The translations under genes and the position numbers were made by a program. The notes under the pieces were generated by a model that was not told the origin of the DNA, did no database searches, and saw nothing but the letters and a program-made list of their open reading frames with translations. From Alphaproteobacteria bacterium (GTDB taxonomy: Bacteria; Pseudomonadota; Alphaproteobacteria; Sphingomonadales; Rhodothalassiaceae), in assembly GCA_003695555.1 (NCBI GenBank), contig RFIU01000254.1, positions 1-16,397 on the forward strand: 16,397 bases of DNA, in the 5' to 3' direction. This document shows, one piece after another, positions 1-7,712 of this stretch (the stretch's first letter is position 1; every line of letters begins with the position of its first letter).

Positions 1-543
1 CGGCATACCTGTTCGCTGGATGCCTTTTCGGCAGGGGATTCCGGCCCGCTGGCGCGACATTGCGAAGGGAGGGTCGAGTTCCTCGCCCGTCCCGCTGCTC
101 CGCCCTCGGCCCTTTTGAGCGGAGTGGAGCGTCGTCGTCTCGGCGAGCGCAAGACGCTGCCACATGTGGCGATCGTTGAAGCCCTTTTCGACGCGCCGGC
201 AGATCCCGCGCTTGTCGCCCTTGAAGGAGCGCAGGCAGCCGTGCTCGCCGCCTTCGGCGCCGGTCACGTCCCCGAATCCTGGGTCGATAGGCTGGCGCAG
301 TTCGCGCGCCGGCATCCCCTTGTGCTGGCGAGTCGGACCGGTGGCGGTCCGGTTCTGGCCGCCACCTATGCCTATCGCGGCGCCGAGATCGATCTTCTCG
401 GGCAGGGTCTGATATCGGCCGGATGGCTTGCGCCGGCGAAGGCGCGTCTGGCGCTGCTTCTGCTGCTCGCTGCCGGTGTCGAGGGGGATGATCTGCGCGC
501 GCGCTTCTCTGAGCTGGCGGCCGGCCCACCACCGCGACGCTAA
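1..543 (+). CDS. Asparaginase/glutaminase family protein, C-terminal part (5' end outside window)
   Basis: The frame is open from base 1 to the TAA at 541-543, about 180 residues, so the start lies upstream of the window. The visible part matches the C-terminal domain of L-asparaginases. It has the HVAIVEALFDAP strand, then GAGHVPESWVD (family form G-x-G-H/N-V-P), then the segment SRTGGGPVL followed by TYAYRGAEIDLLGQGLI and SAGWLAPAKARL, which is typical of this fold. In the family the catalytic threonines sit in the N-terminal domain, so activity cannot be judged here. The expected reaction is hydrolysis of L-asparagine (or glutamine) to aspartate and ammonia. A TTG at 115 could start a shorter product, but that would cut through the conserved domain, so the gene is treated as truncated by the window edge. 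Confidence 0.82.
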   Translation, partial: RHTCSLDAFSAGDSGPLARHCEGRVEFLARPAAPPSALLSGVERRRLGERKTLPHVAIVEALFDAPADPALVALEGAQAAVLAAFGAGHVPESWVDRLAQFARRHPLVLASRTGGGPVLAATYAYRGAEIDLLGQGLISAGWLAPAKARLALLLLLAAGVEGDDLRARFSELAAGPPPRR

Positions 544-546
544 CCA

Positions 547-572
547 ATTCTAAACGCCTCTGCCGTTAGAAT
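547..572 (+). terminator. Hairpin just downstream of the asparaginase gene
   Basis: An inverted repeat lies 3 bases after the stop codon: arm 547-556 (ATTCTAAACG) pairs with 564-572 (CGTTAGAAT) over 9 base pairs with one bulged A and a 7-base loop. No T-run follows, so it is not a classical intrinsic terminator. It may stabilise the 3' end or help terminate transcription. Confidence 0.3.
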
Positions 573-721
573 CGCATGGCGCACCGACCGTTCGTTGAAG
601 GTCCGTGTCGGTGATGATACGTGTTCCGTCCGGCTGATCCTGCGCTGATTCTGGCGCCGGCCGTGGCTCTGGAACAGATGGACCAGGAATGTGATGCGGA
701 TCGGATGGGAAGGCCTTCTGG

Positions 722-1798
722 ATGACCTCGCACGAGCTGGATGACGGACTTTCACCATCCGCGATGAAACGCGCCATGTTCTGGACATCGAACCCGGAAC
801 GGGCGGGCGCTCTTGCGGCATATCTGGCCAAGGCGGGATTTCCCAGTTTCGCGACCGAGGCGGCGAGCGTGCTTGGCGTTTTCGTCGAGAATCTTTCGCA
901 CTTGGCGCAGGTGCTGGGGGAATTTCTTCCGCTTGAGGAACAGCGCCGTACCAAGGCCCTGATCCTGCACCGCGAACTTCCGTCCCTGGCCGATTTCATC
1001 CATATGGAGACGGTCGAACGTTTCGTTCGCCATCACTCGACGCGCTGGCTGGCGAAAATGCTCAACGAGCGGCGCTACAAGAGCCTGGTGCAACCGATCG
1101 TGCGGGCCGAAGACGGCAGTGTCCACGGCTATGAATTTCTCTTTCGCGGTCTGCGTGTCGATGGCGCAATCGTTCCGCCACTCGAGATGTTCGATGCGGT
1201 GCGCGGCAGCAGGCTTGCCAGCGTTCTCGATGACCATGCGCGCTCTAGTGCGATTGCGACGGCCGTCCGTCTCGGCATTCGCGAGCAGGTCTTCATCAAT
1301 ATTCTGCCGACCAGTGTGGCGCAGCACGACCCGCGTTTCGAGCGCACCCTCGAGCTTATCGAGGAATCCGGCCTTTCCCCTGCTCAGGTGGTCTTCGAGA
1401 TCGTCGAGAGCGAAAAGGTCGAGGATATGGACGGTATCGCCCGTGTCATCGAATTCTGCCGGTCGGCCGGCTATCGAATCGCTCTTGATGATTTCGGGAG
1501 CGGCTTCAATAACCTGATGACTCTGATCGGCCTCAAGCCCGATTATATCAAGCTCGACAAGGGGATGATCGACAGGATCGAGGACGAACCGGCGATCTGG
1601 AACCTCGTCGCCAATATGATCGATGCCGCCAAGCAGTCGAAGGTTCTGGTGGTGGCCGAAGGGGTCGAGACCAACAAGGCGGCGCGGCTGCTGCGCACGC
1701 TCGGCGCCGACTTTCTGCAGGGCTATCTCTTCGGTCGGCCTTCCGAGCGGCCGATCGAGAACGACCAGCGCCCGCTGGTTGCCGCTGCGGGGCGCTGA
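722..1798 (+). CDS. EAL-domain cyclic-di-GMP phosphodiesterase
   Basis: A 358-residue, probably cytoplasmic protein; no signal or membrane segment is seen. Residues about 118-345 form an EAL domain, which in this family hydrolyses cyclic di-GMP to pGpG using two metal ions. The signature is EFL (E138) rather than EAL. The other expected active-site residues are visible: N193 in INILP, E226 in FEIVES, D256-D257 in LDDFGSG, K277 in YIKLDK, E313 in AEGVET and Q333 in LQGYLFGRP. Enzymatic activity is therefore likely. There is no GGDEF domain. Residues 1-117 are mostly helical-looking and match no domain I recognise; they may be a sensory or dimerisation module. The ATG at 722 is chosen for the GGGAAGG at 707-713, 8 bases upstream. 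The gene converges on the alkaline phosphatase gene with a 10-base gap and no visible terminator. Confidence 0.9.
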   Translation: MTSHELDDGLSPSAMKRAMFWTSNPERAGALAAYLAKAGFPSFATEAASVLGVFVENLSHLAQVLGEFLPLEEQRRTKALILHRELPSLADFIHMETVERFVRHHSTRWLAKMLNERRYKSLVQPIVRAEDGSVHGYEFLFRGLRVDGAIVPPLEMFDAVRGSRLASVLDDHARSSAIATAVRLGIREQVFINILPTSVAQHDPRFERTLELIEESGLSPAQVVFEIVESEKVEDMDGIARVIEFCRSAGYRIALDDFGSGFNNLMTLIGLKPDYIKLDKGMIDRIEDEPAIWNLVANMIDAAKQSKVLVVAEGVETNKAARLLRTLGADFLQGYLFGRPSERPIENDQRPLVAAAGR

Positions 1799-1808
1799 AC
1801 AGGGGCCA

Positions 1809-3401
1809 TTACCTTTCTCTCGTTGCGCGATCGTCGCCTTGCCTGTCACCGGCCGGCGACAGACCGAGCGCGCGGCGCACCATGTGGTAGATCTCGTTCT
1901 GCTCGATCACCCCGCGCGCCAGCACCGCGCCCGGACCGCTGGCATAGAGCGGAACATCTTCGCCGCCATGGGTTTCCGCATCGAGTGGAACGGCGGCCTG
2001 CTGGCGATAGTCGGGCGCCTGCACCGTCTGGTCGTCGAGCGCGGGGCGGGGCTCTTCGGGATGCGCGCCGGGGCCGTTCCAGTAACCGAGCGTCGTATAG
2101 GGCTTGCCGTCGCGTCCCGGGCGCAGCTCCGGTGAGGGTCGCCCATCCGGTGCAATTCGGTGGACGAGGCCGAGGATCGGATTGCCGCGCGGCGGATAGC
2201 CGGCGATGACGAAGACGTGGCTGTGATCGGCGGTCGCCAGAATCAGCGTCTCATTCTCGTCGGTCATGGTCCGCGCCTGTGCCACCGCTCTGGTGAAGGC
2301 GCGGCCGTCGCTTAGAGCCCGGAAGGCGTTGCCCATATGATGGGCATGATCGATGCGTCCGCCCTCGACCATCAGGAAATAGCCCTTTGCGCCCTTCGCG
2401 TTGCGTGCCTGAAGCAGGCGGATCGCAGCCTGCGTCATTTCGGCAAGCGAGGGCTGATCGAGGCCGCCTGCCCGTCGGTCGGCGTCGAAGGCCATGTGCG
2501 AGGGGGTGAATAGGCCGAGCAGATGGCCCGTTTCCGCCGGTTCGACGGCGGCGAGTTCGTGGCCGGTATGCACGACCCGCCCGCCCGGGTGACGTTGCTG
2601 CCATTCGGCGACGAGATCGCGGCCGTCGCCACGGCGTCCCGATTCCTGTCCGCGAGGCAGGAAGTTCGCGCGCCCGCCGCCCATCGCGACGTCGATGCCG
2701 TCGCCATGGGGAAATTCGATGAGCTGGCGGGCGATATCGGCGCAGCCCTTCTCGCGCGCCTCCGGCGTCAGATCGACATCGGCTTCCCAAGCCCGACTCG
2801 GCGAATGGGCATAGACGGCCGCCGGCGTCGCATGGGTAAGCCGCGCGGTGGAGACGATACCGGTGGCGAAGCCGGCATCCTCGAGCTCTTCGGCAATCGT
2901 CGCAAGCCACGCCTTGCGGCTGCCCGCACACTGGCCGGAAGGGTGCGAGGCGGAGACATTGAGGACGCCGATGTTTACCTTCACACCGGTCATCATGGCG
3001 CTTGCCGTACCGGCCGAGTCGGGCACCTGGGCATTCGCATTATAGGTCTTGACGAGGGCCGAGAAGGGAAAGCGTTCGAAGGGCAGGAAATTCTCCTCGC
3101 CCGATCCGCCCTTCTGCTGGCCGTCGTAGATCCGCATGGCGGTGACCGTGGACACGCCCATGCCGTCACCGATGAACAGAATGATGTTGCGCGCCCGCCG
3201 ACGCGGCGGCAGTTGCCGTGCCCGCTTTGCGACCGCAACCGCCGCATCGCGCCATGTCGGATCGGCAAGCCGCATGTCGGTGGTGGTCGTTCCCGCGGCC
3301 GCCGCCCGTCGGCAGCCGTCGTGCACGATCGCGCTCGTCAGGGCTGCGGACGCTATGACGGCAATCAGGATCCGATGGCGCCGGTTTCGCTTGCTGATCA
3401 T
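1809..3401 (-). CDS. Secreted alkaline phosphatase (PhoA family)
   Basis: A 530-residue metal-dependent phosphomonoesterase, predicted periplasmic. The basic start MISKRNRRHR followed by a hydrophobic stretch is a signal peptide. Metal and catalytic motifs appear in family order: FIGDGMG (D79), PDSAGTA with nucleophile S129, THATPAA, VEGGRIDHAHH (E346, D351, H355), ATADHSH (D392, H393) and THGGEDVPLYA (H478). All expected ligands seem present, so the enzyme should be active, releasing phosphate from organic esters. The frame is open up to 3563, but the start at 3401 is preferred: it has AGGA 7 bases upstream and places the signal peptide at the N-terminus, and the longer version would overlap the divergent methyltransferase gene. 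A convincing Pho box was not found in the 136-base divergent spacer. Confidence 0.93.
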   Translation of the reverse strand: MISKRNRRHRILIAVIASAALTSAIVHDGCRRAAAAGTTTTDMRLADPTWRDAAVAVAKRARQLPPRRRARNIILFIGDGMGVSTVTAMRIYDGQQKGGSGEENFLPFERFPFSALVKTYNANAQVPDSAGTASAMMTGVKVNIGVLNVSASHPSGQCAGSRKAWLATIAEELEDAGFATGIVSTARLTHATPAAVYAHSPSRAWEADVDLTPEAREKGCADIARQLIEFPHGDGIDVAMGGGRANFLPRGQESGRRGDGRDLVAEWQQRHPGGRVVHTGHELAAVEPAETGHLLGLFTPSHMAFDADRRAGGLDQPSLAEMTQAAIRLLQARNAKGAKGYFLMVEGGRIDHAHHMGNAFRALSDGRAFTRAVAQARTMTDENETLILATADHSHVFVIAGYPPRGNPILGLVHRIAPDGRPSPELRPGRDGKPYTTLGYWNGPGAHPEEPRPALDDQTVQAPDYRQQAAVPLDAETHGGEDVPLYASGPGAVLARGVIEQNEIYHMVRRALGLSPAGDRQGDDRATRER

Positions 3402-3473
3402 TTTGTCGTCCTGCCTGCTCGCGTTCGCATTCACCCGGTGATCATGCCGGCCATCCTTTTCAATAATGAGACA

Positions 3474-3483
3474 GCTTGCAAGC
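3474..3483. promoter_or_regulatory. 10-bp perfect palindrome in the divergent phosphatase/methyltransferase spacer
   Basis: GCTTGCAAGC is its own reverse complement and lies between the two divergent starts (3401 and 3538). Its position would suit an operator, but a 10-bp palindrome can occur by chance and no second copy was seen nearby. Confidence 0.2.
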
Positions 3484-3537
3484 ACCGTCTTCGGAGAGGA
3501 TGATGCCGGTGGGGTGGAGGATACGAAAGGTCGTGAA

Positions 3538-4200
3538 ATGTCGAGACGTTCGCTCGGGCTCAATGATGCGATCTATGATTATCTCGTCGAGTACGGGGTG
3601 CGCGAGATCGAGGTGATGCGCCGTCTGCGCGAGCGGACCGATGCGCTGCCGATGGCCGAGATGCGCTCATCGCTCGAACAGGTGAACTTCCTGCAGCTTC
3701 TGCTCAAGGCTACCGGCGCACGCAGGGTCGTAGAAGTAGGGGTGTTCACCGGCTATGCGACTCTCGGTTTCGCGCTTGCTCTGCCCGAGGACGGGATCGT
3801 CCATGCACTGGACATCTCGCACGAATGGCCGTCGATCGGGCGGGCCTTCTGGGAGGAGGCCGACGTCGCACGGCGCATCGATCTGCGCATCGCTCCGGCC
3901 TCCGAAAGTCTGAGAGCACTCATGGATGAAGGTCTTGTCGGCCTCGTCGATTTCGTCTTCATCGACGCCGACAAGACGGGTTACGCCGCCTATTACGAGG
4001 CGGCCCTGGAACTGCTGCATCCCGGCGGACTGATCGCGGCGGACAATGTGCTGTGGTCGGGCCGGGTCATCGATCCTGCGGCCGACGATGCGGATACCGT
4101 CGCGATCCGTGAGTTCAATGCCATGCTGCGCGACGATACGCGGATCGACTTGACGATGCTGCCGCTCGGCGACGGCCTGACGCTCGCCCGCAAGCGCTGA
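3538..4200 (+). CDS. Class I SAM-dependent O-methyltransferase (Methyltransf_3 / CCoAOMT-like)
   Basis: A 220-residue cytoplasmic enzyme of the usual family length. The SAM-binding motif I is VVEVGVFTGYATL (about 64-76). D92 in ALDIS would bind the ribose. The metal-site motifs FIDADK (D143) and AADNVLWSG (D169, N170) mark the cation-dependent catechol/caffeoyl-CoA O-methyltransferase group, which moves the SAM methyl group to a hydroxyl of a catechol-like acceptor. The true substrate cannot be told. The ATG at 3538 is chosen because AAAGG lies 7 bases upstream and the family helix follows directly; the frame is open to an ATG at 3466, but that extension resembles no part of the family. It is divergent from the phosphatase gene and 104 bases upstream of the aldehyde dehydrogenase gene. 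Confidence 0.9.
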   Translation: MSRRSLGLNDAIYDYLVEYGVREIEVMRRLRERTDALPMAEMRSSLEQVNFLQLLLKATGARRVVEVGVFTGYATLGFALALPEDGIVHALDISHEWPSIGRAFWEEADVARRIDLRIAPASESLRALMDEGLVGLVDFVFIDADKTGYAAYYEAALELLHPGGLIAADNVLWSGRVIDPAADDADTVAIREFNAMLRDDTRIDLTMLPLGDGLTLARKR

Positions 4201-4247
4201 AGACCTTCATGATCCGCCCCCGAAAACAGAAGGGCGCGCCGGCACCC

Positions 4248-4271
4248 ATGGTGGTGTATCATGCGCACCAT
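4248..4271. promoter_or_regulatory. Inverted repeat upstream of the aldehyde dehydrogenase gene
   Basis: ATGGTG (4248-4253) and CACCAT (4266-4271) form an inverted repeat with a 12-base spacer, 34 bases before the start codon at 4305. The arm centres are 18 bases apart, which could suit a dimeric regulator. No family-specific operator is recognised, and chance is possible. Confidence 0.25.
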
Positions 4272-4304
4272 TCCGGGCTATCGGGTGTTTGAGGGAGAAG
4301 GAAG

Positions 4305-5765
4305 ATGGACGAGGCGGCCATGAGGACGACCCACGAGGAAGGGACTCGTGAGATGGAGCGGGTGTTGGCCCGCCAGCGCGAGGCGTTTCTGGCCGAGCTG
4401 CCGGTGCCGCGCCGGGTCCGCGACGACCGGCTGGCGCGTGCGATCGAGCTGCTGAAGACCCATCAGGACGATCTTGCCGCCGCCATGGATGAGGATTTCG
4501 GCGGCCGGCCGCATCTGATGTCGAAACTGACCGATATCGTCTCGGCGGTGAAGGCGCTGTCGCACGCGCGACGCCATCTGAAATTCTGGATGCGGCCCGA
4601 AAAGCGCAGTGTCGATTTTCCGCTCGGCCTGTTCGGAGCCAGGGCGTGGGTGGAATTCGAGCCGAAGGGCGTCGTCGGCCTGATCAGTCCCTGGAACTTT
4701 CCGGTCAATCTGACCTTCGGCCCTCTTGCCGGCATCTTCGCGGCCGGCAACCGGGTGATGATAAAGCCGTCGGAATTCACGCCACGCACGAGCGCATTGA
4801 TGAAGGAGCTGATTGCACGCTGGTTCGACGAGACGGAAGCCTTCGTCGTCACCGGCGATGCCGAAATCGGCGCCGCCTTCGCCGGACAGCCCTTCGATCA
4901 TCTGCTGTTTACCGGTGCGACCGGGGTGGCGCGTCATGTGATGCGCGCGGCGGCCGAACATCTCGTGCCGGTGACCCTGGAACTCGGCGGCAAGTCACCG
5001 GTGATCGTCTCGCGTTCGGCCGATCTCGAACGCACGGCCGGGCGGGTGGTCGCCGGCAAGATGATGAATGCGGGGCAGATCTGTCTGGCCCCCGATTACA
5101 TGCTGGTGCCGCGCGAGCGCCGCGACGAGATCATCGAGGGCCTGGCGGAGGCCGCTTCCTCCTTCTATCCGCAGATAAAGAACAACCCCGACTATACGGC
5201 GATCATCAACGAACGGCACAAGCAGCGCCTCGAAGGCTATGTCGAGGATGCCCGCCGTCGGGGTGCGCAGATTCGAATCGTCAATCCGGGGGATGAGAAT
5301 TTCAGCGCCGATGACAACAGCCGGATGATGCCGCTGCACATTCTCTGGGACGTCACCGATGAGATGCAGGTGATGCGCGAGGAGATCTTCGGGCCGCTGC
5401 TCCCCGTTCTCGCCTATGAGGACATCGACGAGGCGATTGCCTATGTCAATCGCCGGCCGCGCCCCCTCGGGCTCTATTATTTCGGCGAAGACGAGAAGGA
5501 ATGTCGTCGCGTGCTCGACCGGACGATCTCGGGCGGTGTGACGCTCGATGACGTCGTCTGGCACGTATCCGACGAGGATCTGCCCTTCGGTGGCGTCGGG
5601 CCATCTGGTATCGGCAGCTATCATGGGCGCGACGGATTCCGGACCTTCTCGCATGCCCGCGCCGTCTTCCGACAGCCGAAGATCGACGTCCTCAAGCTCG
5701 CTGGCGCGATTCCACCCTATGGGCGCAAGCTGGAGCGGACCTTGAAGATGCAGATGAAGGGATAG
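4305..5765 (+). CDS. NAD(P)-dependent aldehyde dehydrogenase, coniferyl-aldehyde dehydrogenase type
   Basis: A 486-residue enzyme of normal family length that oxidises an aldehyde to the acid. Motifs in order: ISPWNFP (N131), IKPSE (K154, cofactor binding), FTGATGVAR (glycine-rich turn), LELGGKSP with general base E226, NAGQICLAPDY with catalytic C260, REEIFGP (E360) and FGGVGPSGIGSYHG. The QICLAPDY form of the cysteine motif and the IGSYHG motif, together with the lack of a membrane tail, place it in the group annotated as coniferyl aldehyde dehydrogenase, which also includes enzymes acting on ordinary fatty or aromatic aldehydes. The start is supported by GGGAGAAGGAAG just upstream. It may be co-transcribed with the O-methyltransferase 104 bases upstream, although an inverted repeat in that gap suggests its own control. 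Confidence 0.93.
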   Translation: MDEAAMRTTHEEGTREMERVLARQREAFLAELPVPRRVRDDRLARAIELLKTHQDDLAAAMDEDFGGRPHLMSKLTDIVSAVKALSHARRHLKFWMRPEKRSVDFPLGLFGARAWVEFEPKGVVGLISPWNFPVNLTFGPLAGIFAAGNRVMIKPSEFTPRTSALMKELIARWFDETEAFVVTGDAEIGAAFAGQPFDHLLFTGATGVARHVMRAAAEHLVPVTLELGGKSPVIVSRSADLERTAGRVVAGKMMNAGQICLAPDYMLVPRERRDEIIEGLAEAASSFYPQIKNNPDYTAIINERHKQRLEGYVEDARRRGAQIRIVNPGDENFSADDNSRMMPLHILWDVTDEMQVMREEIFGPLLPVLAYEDIDEAIAYVNRRPRPLGLYYFGEDEKECRRVLDRTISGGVTLDDVVWHVSDEDLPFGGVGPSGIGSYHGRDGFRTFSHARAVFRQPKIDVLKLAGAIPPYGRKLERTLKMQMKG

Positions 5766-5766
5766 G

Positions 5767-5799
5767 AAAGAAGGGGCGGCGTGTCTCTTCCCCTCCTTT
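5767..5799 (+). terminator. Possible terminator after the aldehyde dehydrogenase gene
   Basis: Right after the stop, AAAGAAGGGG (5767-5776) can pair with CCCCTCCTTT (5790-5799), a 10-bp stem with one A-C mismatch and a 13-base loop. The T-run is only the three bases that end the stem, so termination efficiency is uncertain. Confidence 0.35.
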
Positions 5800-5989
5800 A
5801 TGCTTCGGATATCCTTCGCAGCCGCCTTGCCGGCGCCTCATTGCGCCTTCATTTTTTCGTCCATCGCGGCGAACCCCGCGTCGGGAGGAGCGTTGGTGAT
5901 GGTGTGTGTGTATGCATGGCAGGCAGGCCGCAGGGTCGCCATCTTTCGTCATGGGACGGGAAAGAATGCATGGGGGAGGGAGACGGCTG

Positions 5990-6892
5990 ATGACGGAAGC
6001 GGATCGCGGCGTGCAAGAGGGCATGAAGCAGCGGCTTCGCTTACAGCACAGGGCATGGTTGGCCGGCGGGCTTTCCCTCTTCCTTGTTTTGCCGGCGGTC
6101 GTGTCCGGTGCACCGTCCGCGCTTTTGGAGGACGGGACGGAAGTGCAGGAAGAGCGGGCCGATGCCGTCACGACACAGGAAAATGAGGCCTTCGCCTCGC
6201 TCATCCGGTCTTCCACGGCACTGATCGCCGAGGCTGCCGGCAGGCAGAACGGTCTTGACTTCGAGATCGTCGTCGATCGTGAGGTGACCGCCCCCATCGC
6301 CTGGTTCGAATCTCCCCGGCAGGCGCACGTCTCAGCAGGAATGCTTCGGGCGCTCCAGACGGTCGGTGAATGGGCGGCGCTCTTGGCCCATCTCGAAGCC
6401 ATCTACGAGCAGGAATACGGCCCGCGCGCCGGTCACAAACGGTTCCGGGTACGCACCGCTCCGCCTTCCGATTCGCTGTTCCGATCAGGCAGTCCGGATC
6501 TCAACAATCGGATTGCGCGGCGCTCGAACGAGGCGGCGATCGAAACCCTCAATCGCCGCCGCCTGACGATGTTGAGCGAGGAAGAGCGCGCGGAACGGGC
6601 GATGCGGGTCGATGCCGCCGCCATCGAGATCCTGCGTGCCGGTCGGATTGGCGGCGCTGCCTTGCGCAAGCTCTATGAGCGCTTGCAGGAGGCAGGCGGC
6701 GGCATGATCGAGGATGCGGGAGACGACGGCCGGCGTCTTGCCGCGCGCCATCTGGCCTGGCTTGCCCAACTGCCGCTTTCCGATCGCCCGCTGCCAGCCG
6801 ACTGGCAGGCGCTTACCCCCGAATTCGACAGGGCCCGTGCTGCGTTGGCGGCGGCTTCGGGCGAAGCGCTCAAGCCCGATCAGCAGCCCTGA
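5990..6892 (+). CDS. Secreted M48-peptidase-like protein lacking the HExxH zinc site
   Basis: A 300-residue protein with an N-terminal signal or anchor (hydrophobic residues about 22-40 ending in VVSGAP), so probably periplasmic. The layout recalls periplasmic M48 peptidases. The stretch FEIVVDREVTAPIAWFESP followed by QAHVSAGMLRAL aligns with the family segment ending in 'vs-GLL-l'. The next helix, EWAALLAHLEAIYEQEY, sits where 'AELAAVLAHEIGHV' is expected. The distal MRVDAAAIEILRAGRIGGAAL resembles the 'E-AD--A--LL-RAG-dp-AA' helix. The HExxH is replaced by HLEAI (H134) and the downstream glutamate of the third-ligand motif also seems lost, so zinc protease activity is unlikely. Start 5990 follows GGGGGAGGGAG; the ATG at 6023 is an alternative. 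The 3' end overlaps the convergent NUDIX gene by 13 bases. The family call is inference from pattern. Confidence 0.65.
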   Translation: MTEADRGVQEGMKQRLRLQHRAWLAGGLSLFLVLPAVVSGAPSALLEDGTEVQEERADAVTTQENEAFASLIRSSTALIAEAAGRQNGLDFEIVVDREVTAPIAWFESPRQAHVSAGMLRALQTVGEWAALLAHLEAIYEQEYGPRAGHKRFRVRTAPPSDSLFRSGSPDLNNRIARRSNEAAIETLNRRRLTMLSEEERAERAMRVDAAAIEILRAGRIGGAALRKLYERLQEAGGGMIEDAGDDGRRLAARHLAWLAQLPLSDRPLPADWQALTPEFDRARAALAAASGEALKPDQQP

Positions 6893-7473
6893 ACCGAGAA
6901 ATACCAGGCCAGCGTAGCGAAGGTCTTCATGTCGGCGATCTCGCCGTTCTCCCAGATTTGGCGTGCCCTGGAGATGGACAGTCGGACACGTCGCGTTCGT
7001 TCTCCCGGATCCGCTCCGCCGCCATCATCGACCTGTTCGCGGGCTTCGGCGAAGAAGAGGTGGACGAGCTCATCCGAATAGCCCGGTGCCGAAAAGGTGC
7101 TGGACAGCAGGATCGGTTCGTCGATGCGGACGCCGATTTCTTCCATCACTTCACGATGTGCGGTCTGCTGGGGCGTTTCTCCGTCATCCACGACGCCGGC
7201 GGGGATTTCGAGAAGGATGCCGCCGCTTCTTTCGGCGACGGGATATCGGAACTGTTCGACGAAAAGAAATTCACCGGCGGCCTGGTCGAGCACCAGAACA
7301 CCGACCGCCTCGCGACGCCGGACACGATAATGAATGTGGCGGTCGGTTTCCGCACCGGGCTGGCGCGCTGGCCAGACGAGTTCGGCGGCATCGACTTCCA
7401 GATGAGGCGAGCGAAAGACGATCCCCTGCCGGTGGATTTCGGCAGGGCGAAGCGAAGAAGCGCAATGCGTCAT
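6880..7473 (-). CDS. NUDIX hydrolase, ADP-ribose pyrophosphatase type
   Basis: A 197-residue cytoplasmic enzyme. The complete Nudix box lies at residues 93-115: G-x5-E-x7-REVMEEIGV, within LEIPAGVVDDGE. Its REVMEE glutamates bind the catalytic metal. The upstream VGVLVLD, FVEQFRYP and the downstream SAPGYSDELVHLFFAEA are typical of ADP-ribose/NDP-sugar pyrophosphatases, which split the diphosphate of a nucleoside-diphosphate sugar. The C-terminal W-E-N-G-E-I-A-D-M-K-T segment is also family-typical. The frame is open to an ATG at 7530, but those 19 extra codons are unusually rich in A/T third positions (ACA, TCA, AGA, AAA), so 7473 is preferred; its ribosome site (GTGAG) is weak and the choice is uncertain. 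It is convergent with the M48-like gene, with a 13-base overlap. Confidence 0.88.
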   Translation of the reverse strand: MTHCASSLRPAEIHRQGIVFRSPHLEVDAAELVWPARQPGAETDRHIHYRVRRREAVGVLVLDQAAGEFLFVEQFRYPVAERSGGILLEIPAGVVDDGETPQQTAHREVMEEIGVRIDEPILLSSTFSAPGYSDELVHLFFAEAREQVDDGGGADPGERTRRVRLSISRARQIWENGEIADMKTFATLAWYFSVQGC

Positions 7474-7712
7474 TTTTCTCACTGACTGGTAGCATGTTTC
7501 CTTGTCAACGGTCGGTGGTGCGTCAGACATGGCCCGGCAGCATGTCCATCGCTTTTCGCCCGACCGCCCGTCGCTTCGCCATCATTCTGCCCCTGTGGTT
7601 TGGAGCGCAAGGGAAAATATGTCAGAATATCGATGCCGGGAAGGGGGGAGCAGGCCGCAGCGCATCTGATTTCATCTGTGTTCCCTGCGCGTTCGGCTGA
7701 TGAGGCCCCCTG

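Noticed and set aside
752..1849. A 365-residue minus-strand frame opposite the EAL gene
   Set aside because: It is the exact antisense shadow of an intact EAL domain, with no family pattern.
2523..3503. A 326-residue plus-strand frame inside the alkaline phosphatase gene
   Set aside because: It lies antisense to all the catalytic motifs of the phosphatase and shows no domain of its own.
3402..3537. Pho box expected upstream of the alkaline phosphatase gene
   Set aside because: Only an isolated CTGTC is present on the minus strand; no second half at the required spacing could be found.
5781..6186. Short plus-strand frames in the gap before the M48-like gene
   Set aside because: They have no domain or sensible ribosome site and overlap the M48-like gene in another frame.
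7474..7530. TTGACA upstream of the preferred NUDIX start, as a -35 promoter element
   Set aside because: No acceptable -10 box lies 16-18 bases downstream, and a promoter there would give a leaderless transcript; it was used only as weak support against the longer start.
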